Source of the DNA: Amia ocellicauda
Lineage: Eukaryota > Chordata > Actinopteri > Amiiformes > Amiidae
Direction: 5' to 3'
Assembly: GCF_036373705.1 (NCBI RefSeq)
Contig: NC_089852.1
Coordinates: 29,624,707-29,688,706, forward strand
DNA length: 64,000 nt
The notes under the pieces are model-generated. The model ran no database searches. It was given only the letters and a program-made list of their open reading frames with translations, and was not told the origin of the DNA. Positions 1 to 14,100 of the stretch are shown one piece after another; the first letter of the stretch is position 1, and every line of letters starts with the position of its first letter. The position numbers and the translations under genes are program-made.

Positions 1-3000
1 AGGACAGTACCATCCAAGCTGAGCACTGTCCTGTTCATCGCACCTAATTACAAAGACATTATCAGTTTCACATACAAATGAAGGTACAACAGAGGGGACA
101 TTTCTCCTCCTTGCTACCCCAGTTCATAGTGTTTTGCTTCCCCTCATATCACACTTCCTGGTCATATTGTAGAGAATAGAAACTCAAATATTGTTTTCAT
201 TTACATTCGATCTGTGCAACTGTGCAATAGAAGCCTGGAGAAACACTGCAATCACAGCTTTCCCAAAGTGTGGAAATCCAAGTCAAGGATTTATTTTTTC
301 TTTCATATTATTCCTGCTTTACACAGATCCACTGAAAAAGTAATAGTAATAGAGTTTGTCGTGTGCGGTGGAAACAGAATCAGTATAATAGAGTCTCACT
401 TGCACAGCAATTGATGCTCATCAGGCAATGTGTTTTAATCTTGATTTGCAGCAACACCAGGAATTAAAAGGAGGGAAGACTCATTTCTCATTCACGCACA
501 GTTTAATCAGAAATTGAAACACTCGGAAGCCAGAAATGTTGCGCAGTTTGCATTTCACTTCAAATTGCTCATAATTCTTAGTTATCAATGCAACATAGTA
601 TACCAGCAACTAAACAGCATACTATCTTATCAAAGATCCAGAGGAATGCATTTAATCCCATAGTCCAACTTTAATATAGATAGCATCTTTAATATTTCAT
701 ACAGATGAAAAGCTTATCCCTTAAACAGATTGGGGGTGAGGGGGGTGCTTTTTAATGGATACTGGGACCAAAGTGAATTATGGAAAAGGAAGAAGAGAAA
801 CGGCTCTTAAAAACTTCAATTGAAGGGCAGGCAGGACACGTAGCCCTGGAGACCATGTACAAAGCAGTTTCTCCCAACTCGGCCTTTCAAAAGACAGAGC
901 TGCAAACTGCAAACATGCTGGTCGATTCCTCTCTGCTACACGGAGGGATTTTCAATCCGTACTCTCAGCCCACGACTCTGACCTCTGTCACTTGACCTCT
1001 CCGGCCCAGAGCTGTTATCCCAGCAGTTCCAGCGGTTCTCACTAATCGAACGGGCACAGAGCCTCGTGAAAATGCGACAAACCCTTCTACACCTAGGGGC
1101 GTTACTCAGAGGTTGTTACTCCGCTTGCACAACTTCATAGGCTCTCCACAGTGGACTTCAATATCTGTTATTGCGCTCTGGACATCTGCAGAGAAAAAAG
1201 CCCAGCCTCCCTGCCAGGAAAGCAATCTTGAACCAGGCTGACCAATTTAATAATGGCCTTGCTTGCTTGCTTTATCATGAAGGGCTGCTTAGCTTGCTCT
1301 CTCAATGTGTTTGGGAAAGTCACCCACATGTCCATGCCCTCTCTCTCACCATGGGATGCAACACAGCAGACCGAACTCAATCACTTTGCAAACGACAGCA
1401 GCAGTTATCTGTAGCTTATTCATTCCTAGGACAATAAGAAAGCCGTACAACTAGCCATGTTCTCAAACCAAAGACAGTATATTAGGACTTACATTAGTTT
1501 TCCTCAATTTCACTCCTGCTGTAAAGCTATTACAGAGCAACGCCAAAACCGTATCTATGCTTCAGAAAAGTAACTGGAATCAACTGCTGCTCGCTCTCCC
1601 AGCTATTTAATTAGAGAACAAGTCAATGCAGTACCAATAGGTATGCTTGCTCTCAAGTGTGTTATTGAAGCTGTCCTCGGAGGTGTTTGTGACACTAACA
1701 ACATTTTGCTTTTGTAACTCGGTGAAAACAGTACAAATCCAGTCAATCCAGTGCCAGAGTTATTCTTGAATAAGGCTAAAGTGGTAGCCAAGGCTCACTG
1801 CGAGTTTTAGGTCAGCTATTCTTGAGAAGGGCTATATATGGCTTCAAGCCTGACTGCTAACCTACTTTGCTTTCCTGATTTGCAGCTCAGTTGAATTAAT
1901 CCTTTGCTTGATCTTTTCACTGCAAGTCTGCTCTCACTGCTTGAGCATCTTAATCTGGGTGGAGGCGTCAGGAAGAGACTGGTCATTTACACAGCTACAT
2001 TCCCATACTTATAAGAGCCTGGAGAATTCTCTCAGTTATTTTGGACTTACCTAGATGATTTTAAAACATTTCCACAATAACATTATTAGACTCGGACAAG
2101 ATTATAGTGGAGTTCAGTTTGCTTTTGCTGGTACCTTGAATGAGTCCTTTAATTTACGTTGACGCACAGAGTAATACCATCCAGATCACCAGCCATATGA
2201 AAACTGGAGACACTAACCCTGGATCTCTGTTTTTGAATCTGTATATATTTTTCTTTATCTGTTGTTGTTATATAGTTTTCTCTGTATAATCATGATCAGG
2301 TACAACTGGATTTTCCAGTCAGTGTGTCTGCAGGTTAAACCTTGAATAATAATTCAGTAAATTAGATTTTTGTGTTTTCATTTTTCAGGAGTGAAGAACT
2401 TGCTGATTTTGATTTACTTAATCCTTTTCATGATTCCTGGAAATATCCAACTGTTACAGAATTTAAACATAATTAAAAAGCTCTAATTAAGGAAATTGTT
2501 AGTTTAATTAGGGGTTCAATTAAATAACTGCGAGCTCAGTTGGAAAGAAAACCAGCAGAAACAAGCATACCCCAGGCCCAGAGCAGATGTAGAAAATGCT
2601 CTTTTTAAGCTTTGGGAGAAGATGAGGATTTAATTGTTAAAAAATCATACCAGATCATTATCACAAGGGGAATGCTTGAAACAACAAAAAGCAACGAGAG
2701 TTGGTTTAAAGTCTTATGTATATGCCAGCCTCCTCACACTGCAGGTATTTTCATTGACTTAATCCTATTACGCTCTGGTCACTGCAAGCCACTGAGATTG
2801 ACTCGCCGATGCCAGGGAATTGCATGGTGAAATATTGAATGGTTAACATTTTTATCACACTGTAAAGTCTTACACACCATTGAGGTGAACGGAAAAATCA
2901 CATCCGGCAGTGGGGCTAAGCGGGCTAAAGTGAATCTGCCAGGTCGTAATGTTTTCATTACCAGCGTGATGACTATTACAGGGTGGATGGCTTATATTCC

Positions 3001-4551
3001 ACTGTGATTTCAGGTCCTCTGTCAAATGCTTTCTTTCCAAACAGGCTCCTGCTGTTCAGAGAGGAGAGAGGTGCAGGCTGGGACTGTATATGGCCAAAGT
3101 GGAGCAGGAACAATACATACAGTACAAACAGAAATACAGCCAAATTTGTAAATTACAGTGAATGACTAGTGAAATGGTTAATATTATTATTATTATTTAT
3201 TTATTGGCAGACACCCTTATCCAGGGAGACCTACACAACATGACATGCAATAAGGTGTTTCCTTCTACCTGAAATTGAAGTATAATTTAAATGACCATTT
3301 TCTTTACATCATTATTACAGGTCTTATTACAAGATTAAACTCTGGCACTCCTCAGCCAGAGACAGGCCACACTTCAGCACAGTGAGAGGTGGGTATAGAA
3401 AAAGAAAGTAATGCAAAGATAAAGTTAATCACTATAATAAAGCAGCAAGAATTATGGTGATCATCTCTGAAACTGTTTACCTTATTTACAAAATTAAAAA
3501 GGTATTCAAATAAATAGCCATAATGGACACTACTTGTGCAGCATACCCATACGCACACGCACACGCACACACAAACACGTGCAGCCTCCCACCACAGACC
3601 GGAGAACACGGGCTCTCAGCACACTCAACTGGCATGTGGAGAAACTTCAAACAGCACACGATGAAACATAAGAAAGGTCAACAGCTCAGGAGAGGACAAT
3701 GGGGCAGAAATAAATGTGCCCAAATACATTCCAACTCCCCAGGCCTTGGATCAGAATGCAAAGGGATTACAGTTGATCTGAGCACATTGTGATTTAAAAA
3801 CTGGACCCCCCCACCCAGCCTCCAGTAATCCCTTATATGTGGGAAGTTGAACCCTAAGGTGATGAAAGAGATCCCCTGAGCCCAATCCCTTTACACCAGA
3901 GATGACACAAGCCAAATCAGACATGTGCGCTTCGGAGCATTAGGCTAATTAATTACTTTAGAAATTAGAGTCTGTCACCTCAGATAACCCCTCATGTAAG
4001 CATGGTCTTTATTTCTATATACTTCTGTTTGCATTGACTTAATTATGATCATAACTAAACATGGTATGAAATGTCGCTTGGTTTGTGTTGATCTTGCCTA
4101 ATTCCAACATTTTACAAAATTTTAAAAACATTTATGCAGTATTCTTTATTAAAACCCGTAAAGTGCTTCTCTTACTATGGTTTTTCAGTTTTTATGTGAT
4201 TTTTACATTTTATCCCCTTCAATATAGCACAATATATACCAACTTTTTTGGTCTTGTCAAAAAGTTACTGTGCTGTTGCTCTGGGTACATTCAAAGGAAT
4301 ACTTAATTAAACACAAAGACATTAAAACATTTTGTCAATAGATATTATTATTTCTGACAATTTCAAGGGCACCGTGTAAAGCCACAAAAGCCAAGAAAAC
4401 CCTGGCGGATTTCCAGTCCACCCAACCTTGTTAACTGGGCAGCCCGTTAAGGGTCAGCCCAAGGCTAAAACAGAGCCAATATTAGAACCAACCCCTGGAC
4501 TATGGAGCTCAACCTGCTCTCCGAGCTGAGGAGCCACTAGGAAGAGCCACA
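1..4551. other. intergenic, no gene recognised
   Basis: No open frame here has a recognisable domain or a convincing exon structure. The stretch is A+T-rich with scattered TAATTA-like motifs, densest around 2395-2560, where a regulatory element is possible. A short CA-type repeat lies at about 3550-3575, and a fragment of an interspersed repeat at 3195-3250. Confidence 0.6.
3195..3250. repeat. fragment of a dispersed fish repeat
   Basis: A short stretch contains the phrase 'ttatccagggagacctacac', which matches the core of the better preserved copy at 47740-47925 ('ttatccagggtgacttacat'). It is preceded by an ATT-rich run, as the other copy is. Only the first ~55 bases of the repeat can be seen, so this is a truncated relic. 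Confidence 0.5.
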
Positions 4552-4760
4552 TATAGTGGGGGAAAAAAGTATTTGATCCCCTGCTGATTTTGTACGTTTG
4601 CCCACTGACAAAGAAATTATCAGTCTATAATTTTAATGGTAGGTGTATTTTAACAGTGAGAGACAGAATAACAACAACAAAATCCAGAAAAACGCATTTC
4701 AAAAAAGTTATAAATTGAATTGCATGTTAATGAGGGAAATAAGTATTTGACCCCTTCGAC

Positions 4761-5488
4761 TTAGTACTTGGTGGCAAAACCCTTGTTGGCAATCACAGAG
4801 GTCAGACGTTTCTTGTAGTTGGCCACCAGGTTTGCACACATCCCAGGAGGGATTTTGTCCCACTCCTCTTTGCAGATCCTCTCCAAGTCATTAAGGTTTC
4901 AGAAAAACACCCCCAAAGCATAATGTTTCCACCTCCATGTTTGATGGTGGGGATGGTGTTCTTGGGGTCATTCCTCCTCCTCCAAACACGGTGAGTTGAG
5001 TTGATGCCAAAGAGCTCGATTTTGGTCTCATCTGACCACAACACTTTCACCCAGTTCTCCTCTGAATCATTCAGATGTTCATTGGCAAACTTCAGACGGG
5101 CCTGTACATGTGCTTTCTTGAGCAGGGGGACCTTGCGGGCGCTGCAGGATTTCAGTCCTTCACGGCGTAGTGTGTTACCAATTGTTTTCTTGGTGACTAT
5201 GGTCCCAGCTGCCTTGAGATCATTAACAAGATCCTCCCGTGTAGTTCTGGGCTGATTCCTCACCGTTCTCATGATCATTGAAACTCCACGAGGGGAGATC
5301 TTGCATGGAGCCCCAGACCGAGGGAGACTGACAGTTATTTTGTGTTTCTTCCATTTGCGAATAATCGCACCAACTGTTGTCACCCTCTCACCAAGCTGCT
5401 TGGCGATGGTCTTGTAGCCCATTCCAGCCTTGTGTAGATCTACAATCTTGTCCCTGACATCCTTGGACACCTCTTTGGTCTTGGTCAT
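4761..5488 (-). pseudogene. Tc1 transposase, middle deleted and frameshifted
   Basis: Translation from the ATG at 5488 gives a Tc1-type transposase start ([20 protein letters not shown]), two helix-turn-helix regions, the first catalytic aspartate in '[11 protein letters not shown]', and then '[12 protein letters not shown]'. At about 4897-4901 the sequence jumps to the C-terminal tail, which resumes in another frame ('[14 protein letters not shown]' ... 'NKGFATKY' stop at 4761). The block with the second catalytic Asp and the final Glu is missing, so no active transposase can be made from this copy. The deletion removed roughly 100 codons by comparison with family members. The 228-aa open frame that runs through the junction ends in unrelated out-of-frame residues. 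Confidence 0.9.
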
Positions 5489-5530
5489 GGTGGAGAGTTT
5501 GGAATCTGATTGATTGATTGCTTCTGTGGA

Positions 5531-5627
5531 CAGGTGTCTTTTATACAGGTAACGAGCTCAGATTAGGAGCGCTCCCTTTAAGAGAGTGCTCCTAATCTCA
5601 GCTCGTTACCTGTATAAAAGACACCTG
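5531..5627. repeat. 44-bp-arm palindrome with mirrored TATA boxes
   Basis: Left arm 5531-5574 and right arm 5584-5627 are reverse complements with only two mismatches in 44. The left arm holds a TATAAAAGA on the minus strand (5545-5537), about 50 bp upstream of the transposase ATG, so it is the probable transposase TATA box. The right arm carries the same box on the plus strand (5613-5621), pointing out of the element. Confidence 0.85.
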
Positions 5628-5857
5628 GGAGCCAGAAATCTTGCTGATTGATAGGGGATCAAATACTTATTTCCCTCATTAACATGCAAATCAATTTATA
5701 ACTTTTTTGAAATGCGTTTTTCTGGATTTGTTTGTTGTTATTCTGTCTCTCACTGTTAAAATACACCTACCATTAAAATTATAGACTGATCATTTCTTTG
5801 TCAGTGTGCAAACGTACAAAATCAGCAGGGGATCAAATACTTTTTTCCCTCACTGTA

Positions 5858-8800
5858 TTTCCTTTTTTGGGATGCTATTAGAGCTCATTCTGCTTTCATG
5901 AAAGTGTGCAGGGGGTGATGGGTTTTCATCACACACAATCTCTGTCTGCACAATAGGTAAGGAGGCTTTGGGAATGGGACAATGTTACCAGGGGCTACCT
6001 GTGGCTCTTGATGTAGGAGGTTGATGGGTTCGGCAGAAGGGGAAAGCAAAGGCGACAGTTGCAGTATTCCGCTTGTCAGGGTAAAACAAATGAAGGCTGT
6101 GGGGACACTGCGGCTTCAAGCACTTGCAAAGCCTCAGGACACTGAGAAAAGCAATATAAAGAAGGCGAGACAGTTATTAGAAAATGAAGATTAACCTGGG
6201 TCAGGAGCATTACAAGGTAATTACAAAGCCTCGCACCTGACATCTCCCTGACAATAGAGAGCGGTAATTGAGAAGAATTATTTTACCTGACAAATATCTG
6301 GCGAGTTATTTAATGCAAAAAGCATCAAGAAAGCCTCCACTTTACCTCCTCTCCACCAATCCTGTGTAACCATGGAAACAAAGACCCCCCCAACCCAACC
6401 CAGACAGACAGACACCCCCTACACTCCTCGTAACAGTGAATCGTCCCTTATATAAAAAAAAAAGAATAAAACATCCGTGAGCAGCAGCAGATCTTTGTTG
6501 GTTATTAAGTAAAGCACCATTCTGTCTGTGCAAGGACTCACTTCATCAAAGCCCTCCTACCGGGTTTATACACAGAGATATTTTTCACTGGGTCAAACTC
6601 ATAACTAGCTATAAATAATCATATAGCCTGCTTACTCTGAGGGGCGGCACTAATTAAGTCTCCCAAAGCACACAGAATCACTTTGCATTCGCAGGCACGC
6701 TTGGAAATTAAAGACCAAAATATATATATATAAATAAAACAAGGAGATGGAGAAAAGATGATAAATAAGACAGAGGGGGAGGAAGGGTGGGGGGGGGGTA
6801 CAACAGCAACAACTGCCATCACATCAGCAGTTAGAGGACAATTTCATATCAATTTCAGTGTTAATTTAGCAGCAGGGGCAGCTTGTTAAAATGATTTACT
6901 GCAGGAAATTTCATTAGACAGTAAATTAAGAAAACCAAAGTGTAATAAAGAAAATGGCAACTATATGTTTTTAATGCAGCTAGTGGATTGGGAAGCTATG
7001 CACCTACCTTGCTGATGTACTGGCATGTTATGAATGATCTCATTAAATGTCAGAGACTAGAACACAGTCAAGTCAATCTTCATGACCTCATACAGGTGGG
7101 CGGGGCTTAGACATGTAGGTGCTACAACAATGCCATTCAAAATCAGAATGGATCTCCAATCCAGCAGATAAATAAACCCCCTGAATACCAGCCCCTCAAG
7201 GATGAACCTTCTTAGTTCATAACTAATGTGTTCCCAGTTTTCAGAACTTGGTGATTTAGGGTGACCTATAAAACTAACTGTGTTGGAGTTCTCCGGGACT
7301 AGGCTGGGAGACCATTAATCCAAGTTCATCATTGATGCCGCCTTCTCTTCTCTTTACACTCCAGCTTCTAACTGTTCATTGCAGTGAATCCTGCAGTATT
7401 ATTTCTTTAGGAATTCGTGGACAACATTTTAAAATGTTAACATCTGATTTTCCTAGTAACACATAAACACATACATGTAGTACATTTAATACATCTTTAG
7501 TTGTGACTACAGGGAAGTAAATTAATTGATGAGCATGAGAAAAATTACAAATGAGAGGAGGCTATTTGGACCATGTAATCAATCCAAGAATTTCACCTGA
7601 CCATGTCTTGAAGGAATTCTGCAAGTTCATTTTGTTCCAGACCCACTAATGACCTCTGGTCCTTGTTTAATTGTTGAGCTTCAAGTAGCCCTGTAGGCTG
7701 GCATTGTTAATATCTTTGATGATTCAGAATATTTTACTCCAATCCCCTCCTAATCTCCTCTGTTTGAGATTTAGGGGATTCTGTTCCTTTAACCTGTCTA
7801 AGACATACCTTTGAGAAAAAGACTTACTATATTTGTTCTTATTTTAAGGGCAATTATTTCCTTTTGCTATCGTAATGACTAAATCTCAATAATCCTATTT
7901 ATTTGTAAAGGTTGTGTCTTTAAGTGCAGTGCCATTCAAGTATGCTTATGTATAGTATGCTATACTATACAATCCTGCCTTAAGTATTTTGAGCTTGTTC
8001 ATTTTACATGTAATACATGCTGTTTCTTCCCAGTCCTCTCCAAATATAATACATTTGTGTGATCTGAAATATAACAAGCTTACCAAGCATACCAGCTATA
8101 CAGTATATCATTAAATTATTTACCAAGTAATTACTCTGAATGCATGTTATTTATTCATCCCCTTGTGACCTCCCCAACCCATTGTAGGATGTTGGGCATT
8201 CTGCGCTGGAATTAATTCGGAAACAGACATCAAACCGAGATTACGCCTGTTCTACCAGCCTTTGAAGAGTCCCAGGACACCCTTTCAAAGAACAAGAGAC
8301 CTGTAATCTTTCACATGTTGGCCACTTTCCTGCATACATCCATTATTTAAAAAACAAACAAAAGAACATCAATTACGATTATAGTCCCTAGGAATTATTT
8401 TCACATGACATTATTTTGGTATGACTCCCCCCACCCCAAAAAAAAAATTCTTCTGTGGTTATCAAAGACAGGCCACTATGTAAAACAATTCAGTCATATT
8501 AAGGAAATGCTGCATGTTTTAATGTATCTCTACATCCAGACGTCCGTGCATTGAAGGCTCTTGAAGAGCAGCTACCCTGCGAACCCCCAGGTGGAAAACG
8601 TGCGGATCTGCTCTCGTCCTGCAGCAGAGACCTGCAGCCCCAGCTTGAGCAGGAGCAGCTCAGCACCGCACTCTGACAAGGGAAGCTGGCTCTGATACGG
8701 CACCAGATGCTCCTCAATTACTGGCACCGAGGCGGCCACATTTTCTCAGAAAGCAGATTCTTGACAAGGAAACAAAAGGGAGAGGAAAAAAAAAAAAAAG

Positions 8801-11125
8801 CCTCTGTAGTTTAATGGCGTTTGGATGCAGATGATGCACCTGCTTCCCCGACGGAGGGATATGGTAACCAAGAGACAGGGGTCATCTGTTGCATCTCACA
8901 GAGGGAGCATCACACCCAGCGCAGGGAGAGTTACGAGGACACAAACTCAGAGCCCAATTTTGGACTGCGACCATTTAAGAGAAGCTGAGCCCCCGTGGGC
9001 AATTTCACTCTCACACCTGTTTACAGGCCCACAAGTTACTATACAGCAATGTACCAGGCAGACTACTTCTGCTGTGAGCAGGAATGCACTCTGGATCCAT
9101 TGCAGACTGTCAGGAATTGCAAACTGCTACACTGGCAAGAGGTCAGCCATCTTTAATATAGAGCAGAGCGTTACGGACCTCTTCACACCCATACGACTTT
9201 TGAAATGGCAAATCCGGACCACCCACATTTGCACAATACAGACATGCTTCATGACTTCATTTCATTTACTAACTGGTTAATGTTAGGTTTAAACATCAAA
9301 CCAAGACAAGAGAAAACTCAATCCTTTATTCAATCCCCAATGAGCAACTGGCAGGGTTGAGATGCTTGAAGTCAGATAGGCTTCCTTCTGCCTCTCATGT
9401 AACACCGACTCTTCAGTTTTACTCTCTACAATGCCTTGAGTCTGCTGTTGGTGCTAATATTTTAAGCATATTCTGCCATATTTAATAGACCTTCTAGGAG
9501 TGCTGCATAAGACAGTACTATTTAAATAAATCCAATTTAAAATTGGCTTAAACCAAACCACTTTCATCCAAGTACATACTGCAGATTAAGATTGTATCAC
9601 TGAAACATGATTCTTTAGTATAATTGAATTGCATTTGAACTATAGCAGAGACTAGCACTTGGACAACTATGCAAGTATAAAAGTAAATGTTTATTGGAAA
9701 ACCAAATCCGAACTGCAGTAGTAACAAGATGCATTGGTTTTGTTTTTTTACACTATTCATTCACTCTAGGTGAGGAAGTCCGCCAAGAAAAACTATTATC
9801 AAGGGTCTTCCTTCTTTGAGAAATCCCCAAAGACAAGATGTCACATTTAGAATGAGACTCGAAAATAAGGGAAACTCAATACCATAGGGATGTTGGAGAG
9901 CACAGGTGGCGGCAGTAATAACCATTTGAAGAGGCTGAAACCATTTTATCTGTCATTTACTTATTATGCCAAAGTCAGAGGTATTTAGCCAAGTCGTGCA
10001 TGACATTCTGATTCAATACCGCTTCTCTTCCAATTATTCGTTATGAAAACACCGGATAGAAAGCAGCTTTAACCAGGCTTGCTCTGCAATGCCTTGGGTG
10101 GAGGCAAATGCATTTCATTCATGGTGAGGTATTCTATATGCAGATTGTGCGCGAGAAAACATCTTTGGCACGGTTTGAATAAGACATCCAACAGCCCACC
10201 CCCTCCCCATCCAAATCCCCATTGTAAGATGCTAGCTTTCAAGATAGATCATTTAAGTTCTCCATCAAAGGAGGAGAGTCATTTCTCATGGGCACATGCC
10301 TGCTTGACAGACAGGGCATTTATCACTATGAAGCTCATTAGCACCACCCTCTGCCAGAAGAGAAAAAGGGGTGGAGCAGCAATAAACCAGCAGAAGCAGG
10401 ACAAATCAACCCTACCAACATGTTCCTGCAGTTTAAAAGACATTTCCAGAAAGCAGTTATAAAGCAGAAGTTCGTACCTTTTCCACTCCAAGACATGCAT
10501 TTAATTCACACTAGGTTTTATTCGTGTAATCAAGCACAACTCAGAAAAGGCTTCCATCTACTTGTGCGGAGGGTTTACTACAAACTATTCTCTGCATAAG
10601 GTCAGGTACTGGAAAGAAGTCTTCGATATGCAATACACTATAAAGTAAGAGGAAATCCCTGAGGGTTTTAAAGAAACAAAACCAGAACAGTTTCAAAAAA
10701 TACAATAAGTTTACCACTGGCTTTAGAGATTTTATTGGGTCATGTTTTTCCAACAGTCCATTCACAACTATTCAATTTAAATGCCATAAAGTAGATTAGG
10801 GGAAAGCACAAAGTCATCTGAAAAGAACCTAGAAAAGTACATGCGAAGGGCAGTTCAGTAGTATAGGCAACTTAAAGACACCCTTACCAAAACAATTAAA
10901 CCTAGACAATTCCCCCCCCCCCCCTCGATACAACTGAAATCACTTATTTAAGTCTGCTGGACCCAGGGTTGCGAGACACCGTCTACACACAAGCCCGGTT
11001 TGAAAAAGTAAATTAAAAAACAAATCTATACCCAATTCCCTTTCACTCGGTCTTGCGGCCAGGAAGACCGTTATATTTCTAGAATCCTATTTACAAAAGA
11101 AAGCCTCCCCACCGCCCGTGAGGCT
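5858..11125. other. intergenic, gene-poor
   Basis: No gene recognised. The stretch holds a decayed LINE-tail-like repeat (7530-7810) and short homopolymers, including a C run near 10914-10924. The longest open frame (8825-9280) shows no domain. The 3' untranslated region of gtf3a should occupy the right-hand end. A minus-strand AATAAA (TTTATT on plus at 10731-10736), about 390 bp past the stop codon, is the nearest polyA candidate seen. Confidence 0.55.
7530..7810 (-). repeat. decayed CR1/L2-like LINE 3' tail, antisense
   Basis: The text 'acaaatgagaggaggctatt' is the complement of the LINE 3' tail seen at 46960-46990 ('ggcctcctctcgtttgcaaa'). Downstream phrases such as 'ttccagacccactaatgacc' and 'cctctggtccttg' resemble a repeat that follows this tail elsewhere. 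The copy is old and interrupted by small indels. Confidence 0.5.
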
Positions 11126-14100
11126 CTAGGAGGCAGTGCTGACCCGCCGTGCTGGCTTCAGGTCAAACAGCTCTCTCAGGCTGACCTCCGTCTCCACGCG
11201 GCGGGGGATCTTGCGCTCGTTGAAGAGGCCCGAGAGGTCAGCCTCCACCTTGCCACGTCCGGGGAAGCGCAGGCGCAGGGCAAAGAGCCGCCGCAGGTCG
11301 TCCTCCACCAGGGGAGCCTTGTGGCCACTGCTCCCCCCAAGGCGCTTCTGCCACTTCTTGCTTGGCCGCCGGTGCTTCAACTGCAAAGCAACCAGAGGTC
11401 AGGGCTTCCAGCCGCACACCCAGAGCAGCTTGCACGTGAAGAGGGGCGGAAAGCAGGCTGCCACAGTAGCGGGGAATTTGACATCCCATCCTCCCCTCAG
11501 TTTATAATAAGCTCAAAAGGTCCAACAAGCGAAGTCTATTTACAGTCACGGCTGAGAAATCCCACTCACACCTAACCATTACACCCAAATTATTATTGCT
11601 TTCTTGCACAAGAGGATGCAAATAAAAACACCTTTAGCCCTCGTCTTGTGAAGGCACTTTCCTGGTAAACCCCATCCTCAGAATACACATCAGGCTGTCA
11701 TTAATGATAGGGACCAATAAAGCCTTCAAAAATTTCATTAAACGGACGATTGGTTTATTCCTTACCTTAACATTCCCATCGAGATCATGATGAGCAACGT
11801 GCCGGGTGAGACTCTCCTGCAGGAAACAGTCAGAGGTCAAGTACACAAGTATGAACTTTTTAGATGTAGGGGAGAACTAATGCATGGGAACTTTAATTTG
11901 GACTATACATTCACTATTCATGAGATTTAAAAGATTGAATAATCTGAGCCAGGCTTTAATCCATCTTTAAAGAGGATCAGCTTGTGTATTGTGCTCATCA
12001 CACAGACCCTTTCACCAGCACTAGAGTTCCCTTGCTCTTAAACTGAAGCTTTAGAGAGATTTACCCCAGAGAAAAACATTATACTGAAGTGATTTTTTTT
12101 TTTTTTTTTACACAAGGGATTTAATTTCCTCCGACCAATGAGGAAGGAAAGGTTACCCTATTACTGTGGTAATGAAAGTGGAAAGGGGTTACAGCACACT
12201 AAGGTACATAAAACACCTTGGGGATGGGTCTCAAAGATTACCAATGGGCATAACCTCACTTTGACACGACTTCCATATATTCAATTACTATTACTTCAGT
12301 TTTCCTGGAAGACTCCTTTGGGACGCAAGTCAATAGTCTTGCATGTACAACTCAAATTACACAATCAGAATTGGCACAAAAGCCTCTACAGACCGAGGGA
12401 GAAACTGCATTTAAAGTGTACTAGAAAGAGTACACTAAAGGAAGCTATTAGACCAGGAGCAGGCAATCAGCCATTGAGAGCCACAGGGGTCTCTGGTTTG
12501 CATTCCAGCACAGGTTATGATTGAAGTAATTTATACAAGATGCCAAAGGACTTGTATAGTTCATTGAAAGGCACCTATAAGACCTACAGTAACCAAGGCC
12601 TGCAAGACTAGAATCACTGCACCCCTGTGATCAGGTTTCAGAGAGCACTTACTGGGGACACGACAGACTGGAAAATGACAGTCAGTGCTGCAACTATCAG
12701 AGGGAGACCCAAATACCCATTAAAGACCGTTACAAGAAGATCACTTGGCTCAGAGTACAGATTTCCACAAGCTCTCAGACCCTAGCAAGAGCCCCAGATC
12801 AGGGCCGCCTGGGACTCACCCGCATGGCAAAGACTTTGGGGCAGTCGGGGTAGTAGCAGTGGTATTTGAAGAGCTGGAGGTGCACCTTGCGGATATGGTG
12901 CTGCAGGTTGAAGGTGGTGGTGAAGTAGGCCTTGCAGCCCTCACTGGGGCAGAGCAGCACGGGCTTCTGCTGGGCATGGGAGCGCTTGTGGCGCCGCAGG
13001 GAGTCCAGCTTCTTGAACTCCTTCTTGCACTGCTGGCAGGTGTGCACCGCTGAGGGGAGAGGGGTTAGACCACACTGACTGGCTCAAGCTTGGACACCAC
13101 TCTGGGGTTACCAGCCATGCCACTTCGGTTTAGAGGTAGCTGGGTAGTGCCATCTGTTTGCAGCAGTACACTAGGAAACTACAGGGTACAAACTTGGTAG
13201 ATACAAATAGTCCTGGCATTTATAGCTTTAGAGGCACCATCAGGAAGTGGTTCTTGAATACATGACCTTGATTTTGGCAATTACCATTAATGACCACACA
13301 CCCACACCAGAACCCCCTTCCCCTCACGGCTGCTGGCTACCAAATTTAAATCTCAAAGCGCAATTTAAATTTTATGGAAAAGTTTAACTAGGGAGTACAA
13401 TTGCTACATTTAAAAAAAAAAAAAAAAAAGCTTGCTGTCCCCATTCCTTCATTTCATCTCTTCCTTCTCTTGATCTTTTCACATTACCGTGCAGATTATT
13501 TTTGGCTCACGCAGAAGAGGAATTCGAGCCTTTAATTTCACAGTATACCTTCAAGACAACAGGCACTGCAAAACACAATGGCACATAAAGGAACCAGCAG
13601 CAACCCGTTCCTAATTAGAAATTAGGACAGACCAGTTGTCATGCCTCCCCCCCACAACCAACCTATGTAGTTTCATTGATGCATTTCCCTGCTGGTTTTT
13701 ACAAGCAGAGTGAATAACATTTAGTCTCTAAACCGAAAAAACTACATGCATACATTCACAATCCTAAGAGCACATTTTATGAACGGTTTATTCAAATGTT
13801 CAGTGATGTCTGCAACATGCTGTGCAGTTCTGACAGACGTGTGATTAAATAAGGCACTGCAACAAGAAACTGAACATCTAAATATAGGCAAAACTATTTC
13901 CTGGATTGCAGCAGTGTCACAAGTCCCAGAGAGAGGTTACCTGGGTGTTTCACCATGTGTTTCTGCAGCTTCCCCCAGGTGGGCATGACAATCTGGCAGC
14001 CAATGGCCTTGCAGGCATACCCTGGTGTGGAAAAATCTCTGCGTGAGTGCTGACAGTTTGATTAATGAGGTTTAAGGAATAAACCAATTTTAAAATTTTA

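Larger units (their letters stand above)
4554..5855 (-). mobile_element. Tc1-like DNA transposon, internally deleted
   Basis: The element is flanked by TA at 4552-4553 and 5856-5857. Its termini are inverted repeats of about 200 bp: the left end begins 'tagtgggggaaaaaagtatt' and the right end is the complement of 'cagtgagggaaaaaagtatt'. The transposase is read on the minus strand (4761-5488) but has lost its middle. At 5531-5627 there is an imperfect palindrome (44-bp arms, loop of about 9 bases) carrying a TATAAAA motif on each strand. The same family left the 252-bp derivative at 44434-44685. At 1302 bp it is shorter than the ~1.6 kb expected for a full-length member, which fits the internal deletion. 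Confidence 0.92.

Noticed and set aside
780-995. 71-codon frame (MEKEEEKRLL...)
   Set aside because: Short, with no upstream promoter or exon signals and no family recognised; chance frame is the simplest reading.
8825-9280. 151-codon open frame, plus strand
   Set aside because: It starts with ATG, but the protein has no recognisable domain, irregular composition and no splice partners, and lies in a gene-poor stretch.
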